DNA of 30,973 nucleotides from Pelargonium nanum (lineage: Eukaryota; Streptophyta; Magnoliopsida; Geraniales; Geraniaceae), in contig JAYMTF010000733.1 of NCBI GenBank assembly GCA_036897485.1, forward strand, positions 1-30,973, written 5' to 3'. The notes below the pieces were generated by a model that worked only from the letters and a program-made list of their open reading frames with translations, made no database searches and was not told the origin of the DNA. Below are positions 1 to 9,755 of this stretch, piece after piece; the stretch's first letter is position 1, and every line of letters starts with the position of its first letter. The position numbers and the translations under genes are program-made.

Positions 1-1
1 T

Positions 2-3000
2 CTTGAAGAGCTTAACCGATTGAAGGAGATAATTGACTCAAAGGTTTGATTCTCATGCTTTTATCTGCTTGCTGTCTTGCACTAATTTTTTTTTGTTAAT
101 TTTATATTAAACACTGTTTACCAATGGTATTTTCTTATTCAATTCCATTTTGTCGTCGCAGAATTTTTCTTCACCTTTGAACCAGGTGCAGAATAGAATA
201 TGGTTAATGCATTGGAGTCTTTTTATCTTCTTCAACCACGACAATGGCAGAACACAGATCATTGACCTATTCAATCAGGACAAGTATGTCATCCAAACTT
301 ATCCTTTCTCATATTTTCTAAAGCATTTATGCTATTGTTGTGCCTAATCCATTTTCGACGAGTATTTTGGGAAATCTTCCCTTTGGCTCACTTAGCAGTC
401 TTCAAGGTTGTCAAATTATATTTAATCACTATCATCTTTGCCATGCTAATTTTAATATACACCTTTGTTAAATTTCAATAATGAGCTACATATAATAACT
501 TGAGTTAAAAGGAAAACCTTTTTAGAAGTGGAGGCCTAAACCATTATGTATAGCTCAATATATTGAAATTTAGCATGATATCATAGTTGGTTTGGGCCTA
601 GTGAACAGTCCTTGTTGCCTCCCTTCTTGGTCCACGTGCATGCGCCGTTGTGTTATCGGCCTTCAGGTCCTGCACATGAGGTGGATTATTGAAGTGGGTA
701 TTCAAGTTCCACATTGGATAAATATAAAGTTAATGAGCTAAATATAATGTTGGAAGCCAAACCTATTAGTAAGGTTGACATTTTAGTAGTGTAAGCTTAA
801 ACCATTATGTATAGCCCAATATATTGAAATCTAACATGTTGAAGTGGGTGAAATAAGTCCCCCACATTGGATAAATATAAAACGAATGAGCTACATATAA
901 CGGTGCTAGTGAAACCCTACTAACGAGGTCCACCTTTTAGCAGTGGAAACTCAAGTCACTGTTGGTAGCCCATTATCAAAATTAACAATATTATTGTCAT
1001 TGTTGTTGCTTGTACCTGTATTCATATATCATTATATCTGCATATATGCTTCATTCTAATTGATCAAGTGAGCAAAATAATTGTACTAAACCATCATAAT
1101 TACTTCACAAGCAAAAGTGTGACATGTCATAGTATCAGACTTACCATAATTGAGGCTTTTTCTGTGCAATGACTGTTTTTTTGCTCATTGTTTCTTCCTT
1201 TTCCACTTTCCAGGTATTTAAATGCTATCCAGACCAATGCTCCTCATCTTTTACGTTATCTAGCCACAGCATTCATTGTGAACAAAAGGAGAAGGCCTCA
1301 ATTCAAAGATTTTATAAAGGTTATTCAGCAAGAGCAGCACTCTTACAAAGATCCCATAACGGAATTTTTAGCATGTGTATATGTCAATTATGACTTTGAT
1401 GGGGCACAAAAGAAAATGAGGGAATGCGAAGAAGTAAGCTCTTTATACCCTGATATGACTGCTATAATGTTCTTACGAATCATTGAAGTTACATGCTCCC
1501 ATTATTGGTCATTATGTTGGAGTTCCATTTTATGTTTTGTGACTTTTATTTCTTGATTTGATTGTTGGGTGTTTGGTGGGTTATATGATTTTCTTTTCTC
1601 CGCCTTTTCCTAGTCTAAATAATTTATTAGTTTCCATTTTGTGTGCTTGAAATCCTATTTGAAGGTGGTTGATAAATCCAGTTTGGCCTCTATTATGCTA
1701 ATGTCTTACTATAACGCAGGTAATCTTGAACGACCCATTCCTTGGCAAGCGAGTTGAAGAAGGCAGTTTCTCTTCTGTGCCCTTGAGAGAGGAGTTTCTT
1801 GAAAATGCCCGTCTATTCATCTTTGAGACCTATTGCCGAATACATCAGCGTATTGACATGGGGTATGTACTTATTCAACAAATTAAGTTCCGTAACATGA
1901 CTTTTGACAAAAAAACGTGGTAAAATATCTTCTGAAGTTCTAATTCATCTTCACAGCATATTCTTACCCCTCTCTAATTAAGAGAATGATTTCTCAATAG
2001 TTGTTCATTGATAGATAGCAAAACATCCTAGCCTTTGTACGTTAAGTCTGTAGGAATGTGTTGACCTATATACTGAATACTAGCTTATTCCATCCCTCTT
2101 TTTTTTGGGTCGCAAAATGGCCACGAGGATGTTTCAATTACACCTCTCATCAAGAGAATGGCATCTCTGCAGTTGTTCAATGATAGATTAGCAAAACATG
2201 AGCTATTGTATAAAAAATATCTTTAGGTGTTTATTTACTTGCAGTCATGTATTTAAATAATTGTACATGCCTGTTCATTCCTTAGGCATTTTTAATGGAT
2301 GTCCATGCTGTTGTTTTCTTGTTCTCATGTTTGTTTATTATTTTTTCTTAATGATGACTTCGTGTTACGCCTCTTAAATTAAGAGAGTAATTTCCCTATA
2401 GTTTGATATATTAGCAGAAAATTAATACATAAAAATAGTAAATTTTAATTTCCTGTCTTGTACGTAGGAAGTAAAGAATATCTTAGCATTATTTGATGGT
2501 TTCAATATAGTGTTATATGTGTTACTTGGCCCAGTTGATCGTGACGATATGTGTAGTTAACTCTGGCATGGCATGCATGTACCGGGATCAGGGCTGAGAA
2601 TCTAGGTTTCTGTACTACACTCGTTAGAAAGCCACCTCTCTATGCTTGTATTTTATGAACATCTGAGCATTTTCTCAGTATCTCTGGTAAAACTTGTGTG
2701 TTTTCATCATGAGTAATACCTGCAGAGCAGCAGAGTCATCTGATAAAATGGCACTTAATAGAAATGATAAAAGATCACTCCTTGCACAGTTATGAAATTT
2801 GCAAATCAAGCTTTTTGGATATGTTCTTTTGGTAAACCTTGTATATTTTACGTTTTGTTGCATAACGTTTCCCAGAATTTGTTCAGGGATGTAATGTAAA
2901 CTGCATCATAACATGATGGTCCAACACATTTATTTGAAGCTCAAGTACTTTCGCCAAGTTTGGTGTAGCTAGTTTTGTTTTTTCAATCCAGAAAAATGTA

Positions 3001-3372
3001 GACTGTTACATCATTCTTATTGAGTATTTTCTGTCCGCCACAGAGTCCTTGCTGAGAAGTTGAATTTGAATTATGAAGAGGCTGAGAGATGGATAGTGAA
3101 TCTAATCCGGAGCTCAAAGCTGGATGCCAAGATTGATACTGAGTCCGGAACAGTTATCATGGAACCCAATCACCCCAATGTGTAAGATTCTATCTTAGTT
3201 CTTGCACTGAGACAAGTAAATATTCTTTTAACTCTATAGTTGCGTTACACACTTTATTTTTCTTGTTTCCAGCTATGAGCAGTTGATAGACCATACCAAG
3301 GCAGTATCAGGGCGAACCTACAAATTAGTCAGTCAGCTACTAGAACATACGCAGGCACAAGCTGCTCGTTAG
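2..3372 (+). CDS. TIF3E1: eIF3 subunit e (INT6/TIF3E1), C-terminal part, six exons
   Basis: The 3' part of the gene for translation initiation factor 3 subunit e, a PCI-domain scaffold subunit of the eIF3 complex that helps load the 43S pre-initiation complex in the cytoplasm. Exons: 2-43 (open at the left edge), 162-283, 1214-1433, 1720-1862, 3044-3181 and 3273-3372, with stop TAG at 3370-3372. All introns are GT-AG, and the joined exons give 254 residues in one frame. Diagnostic stretches are [49 protein letters not shown] and the terminal [11 protein letters not shown]. These match plant eIF3e almost residue for residue as I recall the family. The PCI domain covers the third to fifth exons (about residues 120-230 of this fragment). 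The N-terminal part lies outside the window. No lesions are visible. Exon limits were placed by eye from splice consensus and frame. Confidence 0.95.
480..990. repeat. Three degenerate direct copies of a ~150-250 bp repeat in eIF3e intron
   Basis: The 930-bp intron between 284 and 1213 holds three diverged copies of one unit, beginning near 480, 710 and 863. Shared blocks are cacattggataaatataaa (710 and 863), atgagcta followed by atataa (481, about 732, about 885) and aaaccattatgtatagc (about 539 and 800). Around 600-700 there is also a segment with the text tcaggtcctgcacatgagg. Text of this kind, together with a following 'ccacattgg' block, is common at the ends of small plant LTR/TRIM-type retrotransposons. 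I read it as an old, rearranged TRIM or LTR remnant. No complete LTR pair, primer-binding site or target duplication is seen. Confidence 0.55.
1964..2424. repeat. Three diverged ~65-bp repeats in the eIF3e intron
   Basis: The 1181-bp intron between 1863 and 3043 contains three related segments at about 1964-2029, 2138-2201 and 2365-2424. Each starts with ttac-cctct, continues with an aagaga-tg/taat block and then a ttgttcattgatagat-like block with tagca-aaa. They look like a locally amplified intronic segment that has diverged. No coding capacity or transposon end is visible. Confidence 0.5.
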
Positions 3373-3450
3373 TTTTGTTGAGGTGTTTTGGTGAACAAAC
3401 ACAGGCACAAGCTGCACGTTAGTTTTGTCGAGGTATTTTGTTAATTTTCA
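3351..3450 (+). repeat. 50-bp tandem duplication across the eIF3e stop codon
   Basis: Two adjacent 50-bp units, 3351-3400 and 3401-3450, share caggcacaagctgc, cgttagttttgt and gaggt-ttttg, differing at a few positions over the first 40 bp. The first unit encodes the last residues (QAQAAR) and the stop. The second repeats that text in the 3' UTR, so a second copy of the C-terminal coding text follows the real stop. Confidence 0.85.
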
Positions 3451-3834
3451 AGATGGCGGTTAAACTAAAGATACGTGGAATTTCATTTTCATATGCAATT
3501 GACTTGTTTGGATTTGGAGAGACTCTAGAGTTCAGATTTATTAGTACCCACTAATTTTGTTTTGCATTGTATCTTCTTGTTTTTATTGTTATATACAACC
3601 CAAATGGTGCCATTGAAGATGGAAAAATTTATTATTCAGAATTTGCATCCATTGGTAACTTAAAGCTGAGTCAAGTCATTGATCTTTTGCCAAACCGGTA
3701 AGGAAATATGAAATATAGAAGAATTTTTTTAAGCTTGGGATGCTCTGATCAAGCATGGCTTTGTAAACTTGCATGTCCATAAAATGGCATTCCGCTCTAG
3801 AGTGGTCGCTCGCTAAATGCTGAATTAAATGACA
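3373..3834 (+). other. eIF3e 3' UTR and downstream spacer
   Basis: No ORF or RNA gene is apparent. The first part includes the second unit of the tandem duplication and T-rich stretches typical of a plant 3' UTR, and it ends at the Helitron boundary. The polyadenylation site cannot be fixed from sequence alone. Confidence 0.5.
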
Positions 3835-4648
3835 CTAGTTTGTGTCCGTGCGTTGCACGGAATATGAATTTTTTTTGTTACACGCAATTAAGTTCACTAA
3901 TACGCTTAACAGGAGTATGTAATGATTAGGTTTTTGTATAGTATAAAATATACTATATAACAATTTCATTTATTTGTTTATATTGCACATCATATAATCT
4001 ATACATTAATGATTTTTTTTGCTAGACACAGAATTATATTATTCTACTTAATATAATTGAACAGTAAATTCATACACAGAGATAAAATACATATAAAAAT
4101 TTGAGAAATACGAATTCTCTCAATAATATGTGAGAATTCGCACAAACTCATCTTTAATCAACATCATTCGATTCACTAAAATACATATGAAAAAGTACAA
4201 ATTTAGTATAATGTTGAAATATTATCCTACAAAGACATTGTTAAACTGCAAATTTGTACACATAAAAATAAAATACATATGGAAAAAAGAGAGAAATATG
4301 AACTCTTCCGATTCGCATGTGCGTGCATTCTCTTCATACATCTTATGACACATCAAATATATGACCTATATTTATAGATCTTAATTAGGGTTTACACCAC
4401 CTATACTTATGGTAGTAACTTAACTTGTGAAATTAGAATATCTTAATTTTCATGACTTTCCATATATTAAACATATTTATAATTTGGAAATTTGTTAATT
4501 TGTAATTAAGAAAATATTTGTGGCTTTTGAAAATGTGTTTATTTGTAATTAAGAAAAGATTTGTGTCAAAATTAAAATTTTGATGACGTGGCGCTTTGAT
4601 ATGCATTATAAACTCTATTTTTGATCCCGCTTTTAAAGTATGTATAGA
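3835..4648 (-). mobile_element. Complete non-autonomous Helitron, 814 bp
   Basis: Read on the minus strand, the element begins with TCTATACATACTTTAAAAGC at 4648 and ends with CTAG at 3838-3835. Just inside the 3' end is a perfect 6-bp stem with a 3-nt loop (CCGTGC-AAC-GCACGG, plus-strand 3846-3860), seven bases from the terminal CTAG. It sits exactly between an A (complement of 4649) and a T (complement of 3834), with no target duplication. These are the canonical Helitron features: 5' TC, 3' CTRR, subterminal hairpin and A|T insertion. The AT-rich interior encodes no Rep/helicase, so the copy depended on proteins supplied elsewhere. Inside it, the text tttgtaattaagaaaa occurs twice about 48 bp apart (near 4500 and 4548). 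Confidence 0.88.
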
Positions 4649-5095
4649 TTAAAGAGGGAAAATATGATAAATAAAAGAACTAGATAATCTAACAAAATAA
4701 AGTAACTACATAGAATGTAATTTATGAGATAAGTAAATGAATCTTAATTTATACATAAACTAAAAACTCTAATATATTAAGGTAAATGACTAGAAATTCG
4801 AAAGAGCATGTGTATAGATAATTGTTTATACGTTACACCAAATTTGATTCATATTTGTTTGTATTCATACTCAGCTTTTATTTCACTTAACTTTTTTTTT
4901 TTTCTTATTATTTTTGTGAACCTGCAAGCTCCATGAAGCCCAGAAAGGACACTATGAACACCACAATATATGAGTACAAGCATCTCTAATGGTTGGCTCT
5001 GAATCCAACACTTATTTTAGAGTTACATACATAGAAAAAAAAGTGTCCAAGAGTATACATACAAGTAGACTTTTATTTTGTTTTAGGCTCTCCAT

Positions 5096-6235
5096 TTAGC
5101 TGAAGTTGATCTGGTATTTGGGCTGTTTGTCTGGAAGGAACAACCCCCAATTCCTCTCATATTCGTTAGGTTTCATATCCTCATCATACATGGCAAAGAG
5201 GTAAGTCTCAATTGCCTTTCCAGGCCTCTTGGGAGTCCCTCCCTTGACATGTTGAACCAAATTGGTAATGTAAGTTCTTGCATTATCTATTGTGGCATCA
5301 ATTCCTCCAGCTGAGGGCCACCCAGTCTCTGATATAACAACATTCAGAGAACCTCCACCAGTCTTCTCAAGTGCTGAGTAAAGAGCATCCAAGGTTTCGT
5401 CGAATTGGTTTTGGTACCTCAAACTTCCATCTAGATAAACTACTCCTGGAGACGTGAACAATGCATAGTCAAGGCTAATGTCTATATTTATAGAAGCATG
5501 ACGTCTTAAGTAAGTGTGCAATTGAGCAAGAAACGGGGATACGTTGTTCACGAGGACTTGATTGATGATACTAAGAAATGCTAGGTAATTTGGAGCAAAG
5601 GAGCCTAGGGATGGCGGATAGGATATGCCTAGGGCTTCTGTACCCACAGTAGTGGACACTTTGATCTGGCTGGCCAGTCCTGCAGAGTTGATGGCACTTA
5701 TGATGTTTTGCATGGCTGGGACAAGATACTGAGCATAGGGAGATGAGGGCTGCACTTTATTCCCAACAGATATGTATTTGAATATGACATCACTATAGTT
5801 CATGACATTGTTTTGGACCCAAGCATTGGCATTGGCTTGGCTGGAAGCAATGTCTTGGAGGTTGACATTGGGGAGATCAAGAATGAGCTCAATGTTGGAG
5901 CCTCTAAGGGCTTGGAGAGTGGCTTGGTTTGGTTCATAGATTCTCATTCTTTGGATCCCATATTGCTTGTACATAGCAACCACTTCTTGTGGGGAAGGAA
6001 GGTTGTTGCCATCCATTCCATAGCACACACCTACTTGAGCATCTGCATGGTGTAGAGTGTAGACAACAAACATTCATTAACTATATATACAAGAGATTAC
6101 AAAAATGGAAGTTTCTATATATAGAAAGTTTGAAGGTGGGATTTGAAATAGAGGTGGACCTGTTTTGCCAAAGATGGCCATTAGCATTATCAGCAAAGAG
6201 GAAAACAAGAGAGGACCTAAATGGGTTGTAGCCAT
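5096..6235 (-). CDS. GH17 beta-1,3-glucanase copy 1 (catalytic Glu replaced by Lys)
   Basis: Glucan endo-1,3-beta-glucosidase family 17 (PR-2 type), a secreted enzyme class acting on callose and fungal wall glucan. Exon 1 is 6235-6160 and encodes the signal peptide ([20 protein letters not shown]...). Exon 2 is 6042-5096 and encodes the mature TIM barrel from AQVGVCYG to the terminal YQINFS. The donor (g|gtccac) and acceptor (gcag|atgc) are normal, the intron is phase 1 in the signal region as usual for the family, and about 340 residues result. The nucleophile motif [11 protein letters not shown] is intact. The acid/base motif, normally VGNE, reads YISVGNKV (codon AAA, near 5758-5764). The barrel segment [16 protein letters not shown] also departs from the family's usual YFSY-type text. 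The structure is intact but the protein is probably inactive or weakly active. It heads a tandem array with the next two copies. Confidence 0.9.
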
Positions 6236-6305
6236 TTGAAAAAGAAAAAAAAAACAATGAAAATGGAGATTATAGAATGTTGTGTGTAGATGTTGTTAGC
6301 TTCCC

Positions 6306-6313
6306 TTTTTATA
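6306..6313 (-). promoter_or_regulatory. TATA box of GH17 copy 1
   Basis: The minus strand reads TATAAAAA about 70 bases upstream of the ATG at 6235. The same element, in the same surrounding text, lies upstream of copy 2. Confidence 0.6.
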
Positions 6314-6431
6314 AAGAAAATTTAGAGTAAAAAAACAATAGAAACAGAGGTAGACCTGTTTTGCCATGCATGTTTGCTTCTGATCTTGAAATTTCTCATG
6401 AAATGAAATAATTGTAGAGATAAGACTCGCC

Positions 6432-6461
6432 AAATATATATATATATATATATATATATAA
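6432..6461. repeat. (AT)n microsatellite
   Basis: An uninterrupted run of AT dinucleotides of roughly 28-30 bp, located between the copy 1 promoter and the first ~485-bp repeat unit. The homologous place in copy 2 (near 9858-9890) holds a mixed AT/GT run. Confidence 0.85.
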
Positions 6462-7215
6462 GCATTGACATTTTAGTGTTCTATCTTAACCAATACATAA
6501 CTTCTTTGATCACATGATTTCATCATATTTTTATAAATATGTTTTATTGCTTGTTGGTTCACATTAAGTGAAATTGTTGTTCTTGATCTTGCTTATTAAA
6601 CTAATGAAGAGTGCGATACCGTCAATTATATCCTTTACTCCAGTGCCTAGCACGCCTTAAGTTATTATTGATTTACAAGATTTTAGTTGAAATAATACAT
6701 GATTCTTCTAAGTCGCGTAAAAAAATGAACTTCAACACAAAGAAAGGTTTTAAAACTAAGTTATTTAGTCCCCAAATGCAATAGTTGACCTTTTGTTTTA
6801 TTTCAAAAGAAATTATTATTTGGTTGTTCCAACTTTGTGGTTTTGAGTGAAATATTCTCTCATCACATGAGATTATTTGGTTGGTACAATATTAATTTAT
6901 TTAACTTTATTTTCTCAACTCACTTCTATAAGAGACTATATAAGAGTATTGACATGTATAATGTTCTATCTTAACATGTACATATCTCTTTCATCACATT
7001 CCATCATGGTTTCATAGATATGTTTTATTCCATGTTGATTCTCATAAGTAAAGTAAATTTATGTTGTTCTTGATCTTGGTTACTAAGTAGAAAAACATGT
7101 ATCCTAGGGGACAACGCGATACCGCAGATTATCTTTTAGCTCTATGCCTAGCATCCCTCATATTATTTTCAATTTACAAGTTTTTGATTGTCACTAACAG
7201 TTTTTTCGTAGATTC
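6455..7215. repeat. Two tandem copies of a ~485-bp spacer repeat (array A)
   Basis: Unit 1 and unit 2 share a marker block (gacat...tgttctatcttaac) at 6467 and 6951, 484 bp apart. They also share ttgttcttgatctt and a cgatacc-g...attat block with following gcctagca text. Unit 1 continues through aaactaagttatttagt, tttatttcaaaagaaat and gagtgaaatattctctc. Unit 2 stops near 7215. The same unit appears again upstream of GH17 copy 2. I see no ORF or transposon ends. Confidence 0.75.
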
Positions 7216-8030
7216 CACAACAGTATAAAAGATAATTTTTTTACCAAAAAACTGTTGTTTTTGGCACTTCTCCTTTGGCTTCCTTATTGGGCCATCCTTT
7301 TATACTTTACTCTTGTAACTCTCTTAAAGTACCTATTGCTGATCAAAATAAAAAATTATATTTAGCTTTATAATTCTTAATTCAATCAATGTCGACTTTT
7401 TTTTATAAAAGAACTTGTAAATGCATTTTGGGTCAAGGGCAAAATTTTTAAGTGATGTCTCAGATTCGAGTCTCGATTGTTACGCTTGACTTAAAATGCA
7501 ATTACAAGTGTGAAAACCTCATTACAGGGAGCTAGGTCTTCATTGTTTTGCCTAAAGAAGAGCTAAGATCTAAAGTAAATGTTACCTACACTTTCCCTAA
7601 GATAAGTAGAAAGAATAGTTCCTAGAAAGTTCTCCAAGTATAGGAAAGTTTGCAAGCCTATAAGAATATTTGGGTCAGGCTCTTAAGGATAGGGCTTGAA
7701 AACATTCAGGATCTGATATTTTAGTGGGTTTCAATACAAACCCACCAAGACTCACATTTATGGATGTGTTATTTGGTCCAGCTTACAAGAATTGGTGTAG
7801 CTAGTTTTGTTTTTTAAATCAAGAAATATGTAGTCATTGTCTTTTAAATATTTTATGTCAAGCTGAAATATCAATTTGAGTACAAATTTGATAGTTTGTG
7901 ATCTTTTTCAAGTTGGTTAAGAAACATGAAAGAGACTGAGCACACTATATGTAGTAATGCTTTGTGATGCTACACTGTAACACATATATATGATGATCAT
8001 TGTATTAATTTTGTGCTAAATTGAACCTAC
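7198..8030. other. Spacer between GH17 copies 1 and 2
   Basis: No gene seen. It contains an 11-bp inverted repeat (aacagtttttt at 7198-7208 and aaaaaactgtt at about 7245-7255). A degenerate SINE-like fragment lies near 7440-7490 (annotated separately). At about 7790-7840 there is a short segment resembling eIF3e intron DNA from 2960-3010 (shared ttggtgtagctagttttgtt). Confidence 0.5.
7445..7492 (+). repeat. Degenerate tRNA-like SINE fragment (copy A)
   Basis: The text tgtctcagattcgagtctcg followed by attgttacgcttg matches the two other SINE-like copies at 8204-8298 (minus) and about 11800-11860 (plus). The central block resembles a pol III B box (GGTTCGANNCC) with one change. No ends or target duplication were recognised. 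Confidence 0.5.
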
Positions 8031-8203
8031 ATGTTACATCAAGACCAGAAAGTGACTCTATAAAACACCACAGTATGTTAATACAAGAATCTATTGGTTG
8101 GCTCTGAATCCAACTCTTATTTTAGAACTACATACATAGGAAAACAAAGTGTCCTAGAGTATACATATACATGTACATTTTTATTTTGTTTTAGGCTTTC
8201 CAT

Positions 8204-8298
8204 CTTTTTTTTTTCTATCAGCAAGCGTAACAACCGAGACTCGAACCTGATACCTCCAGAGAAGCAAGCGCATTAAGCCACTTGCCTCATTGATGTTG
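8204..8298 (-). mobile_element. Short tRNA-like SINE insertion with 13-bp target duplication
   Basis: A 95-bp insertion lies between two perfect copies of ttaggctttccat (8191-8203 and 8299-8311). On the minus strand it carries a B-box-like ggttcgagtct, continues tcggttgttacgcttgc, and ends in a run of A, as a retroposed tRNA-derived SINE does. GH17 copy 1 has the uninterrupted site (ttaggctctccat, 5083-5095) at the same place next to its stop codon, so the insertion post-dates the gene duplication. It sits directly after the copy 2 stop codon in the 3' UTR. Confidence 0.8.
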
Positions 8299-8311
8299 TT
8301 AGGCTTTCCAT

Positions 8312-9445
8312 TTAGTTGAAGTTGATCTGGTATTTGGACTGTTTGTCTGGAAGGAACATCCCCCAGTGCTTCTCAATTTCTCCATTATCCTTCTGATTCT
8401 CATTGAACATGGCAAAAATATAAGTCTCAATAGGCCTTTCAGGCCTCTTGGGAGTCCCTCTCCCACTCTTAACATGCCCAACCAAATTGGTATTGTAAGT
8501 TCTTGCATTTTTTATTGTAGTCTCAGTTCCTCCATCTGAGGGCCACCCAGTCTCTGATATAACGACATTTAGAGAATCTCCACCGATCTTCTCAAGTGCT
8601 GAGTAAAGAGCATCCAAGGTTGCGTCGAATAGGTTTTGGTACCCCAAACTTCCATCCTGCACAACTACTCCTGGAGACCCGAACAAGGCATAGTCTAGGC
8701 TAATGTCTTGGGTGTTAGAAGCATAACTAAAGTAAGTGTACATGTTAGCAAGAAGCGGAGATCCGTTGTTCACGAGGAAGCGAATGACGGGACCAAGAAG
8801 TGCTAGGTGTCCTTGCTCAAAGGCGCCTTGGGACGGGGGATAGGATATGCCTAGGACTCCCATATCCACAGCAGTGGACACTTTGATCTGGCTGCCCAGT
8901 CCTGCAGAGTTGATGGCATTTTGGATGTTTTGCATGGCTTGGACAAGAAACTGGGCAAAGGGAGATGAGGGTTGTACCTCATTCCCAACTGATATGTATT
9001 TGAATCTGACATCACCATAGTTCATGACATTGTTTTGGACCCAATCATTGGCATTGGCTTGGTTGGAACCAATGTCTTGGAGGTTGACATTGGGGAGGTC
9101 AAGAATGAGCTCAATGTTGGAGCCTCTAAGGGCTTGGAGAGTGGTTTGGTTTGGGTTATAGATTCTCATTCCTTGGATGCCATTTTGCTTGTAGAGATCA
9201 ACTACTTCTTGTGGGGGTGGAAGGTTGTTTGCTACATTTCCATAGCAAACACCCACTTGAGCATCTGCATGGACAACAAATATTCATTAGCTATGTACAC
9301 AAGAAATTACAAAAATGAAAGTTTCTATATATAGAAAGTTTGAAGGTGGGATTAGAAATAGAGGTGGAACTGTTTTGGCAAAGATGGCCATTAGCATTAT
9401 TAGCAAAGAGGAAAACAAGATAGGAGCTAAATGGGTTGAAGCCAT
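8312..9445 (-). CDS. GH17 beta-1,3-glucanase copy 2 (splice donor lost)
   Basis: A PR-2-type GH17 glucanase, close paralogue of copy 1. The expected exon 1 is 9445-9370 ([18 protein letters not shown]...) and exon 2 is 9264-8312, ending KYQINFN. Exon 2 is fully open and keeps both catalytic motifs: YISVGNEV (acid/base Glu) and [11 protein letters not shown] (nucleophile Glu). The problem is at the intron start. Where copy 1 reads aaaacag|gtcc, copy 2 reads aaaacag|ttcc, so donor base +1 (position 9369) is T. The only GT at the junction is one base earlier, and using it would shift the frame of exon 2. Retaining the intron runs into a stop before exon 2. The gene is therefore probably non-functional unless an unseen alternative first exon exists. 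The coding sequence is otherwise better preserved than that of copy 1. Confidence 0.75.
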
Positions 9446-9501
9446 TTGGAAAATGGAGATTATGGAATGTTGTGTGTATCTTCAAATGTTGTTACCTTTC
9501 C

Positions 9502-9509
9502 TTTTTATA
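9502..9509 (-). promoter_or_regulatory. TATA box of GH17 copy 2
   Basis: The minus strand reads TATAAAAA about 57 bases upstream of the ATG at 9445, in text homologous to the copy 1 promoter. Confidence 0.6.
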
Positions 9510-9550
9510 AAGAAAATTTAGAGGGGGAAAAACAATAGAAATAGAGGTAG

Positions 9551-9755
9551 GAGTATCAGGAATATCAGTCAATATAAATTGGCTAAGACTTTCAGCCAAG
9601 AGACAAACAAAATGGACCCGGACGGAGGACTCCGCGCTCAAAAATTCATTAGACGGGTATGAGTGTTAATAACTGATGTGACATTATCTAATTGGCCATG
9701 ATTTATTGGCTGAGACTCTCAGCCAATAAATCATGGTTGAGAGTCTTTTTTCTCG
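9551..9755. mobile_element. MITE in the GH17 copy 2 promoter, 9-bp target duplication
   Basis: A 205-bp insertion is flanked by tagaggtag at 9542-9550 and 9756-9764. Copy 1 shows the uninterrupted site (agaggtagacc near 6344). The arms are imperfect inverted repeats carrying attggctaagactttcagcc on one side and attggctgagagtctcagcc on the other. A 9-bp duplication would fit a Mutator-like element, although the outermost bases form no clean terminal repeat. Its right arm contains a perfect 41-nt hairpin. Confidence 0.7.
9696..9736. repeat. Perfect 20-bp inverted repeat with 1-nt centre
   Basis: The left arm ccatgatttattggctgaga (9696-9715), a single C at 9716, and the exact reverse complement (9717-9736) form a 41-nt palindrome inside the right arm of the MITE. 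Such perfection within an otherwise degenerate element suggests a recent local inversion-duplication. Confidence 0.9.

Noticed and set aside
5813..6231. Plus-strand 80-codon frames near 5.8-6.2 kb, and similar ones at 9.0-9.5 kb
   Set aside because: Antisense shadows of the two glucanase genes; they recur only because the genes are duplicated.
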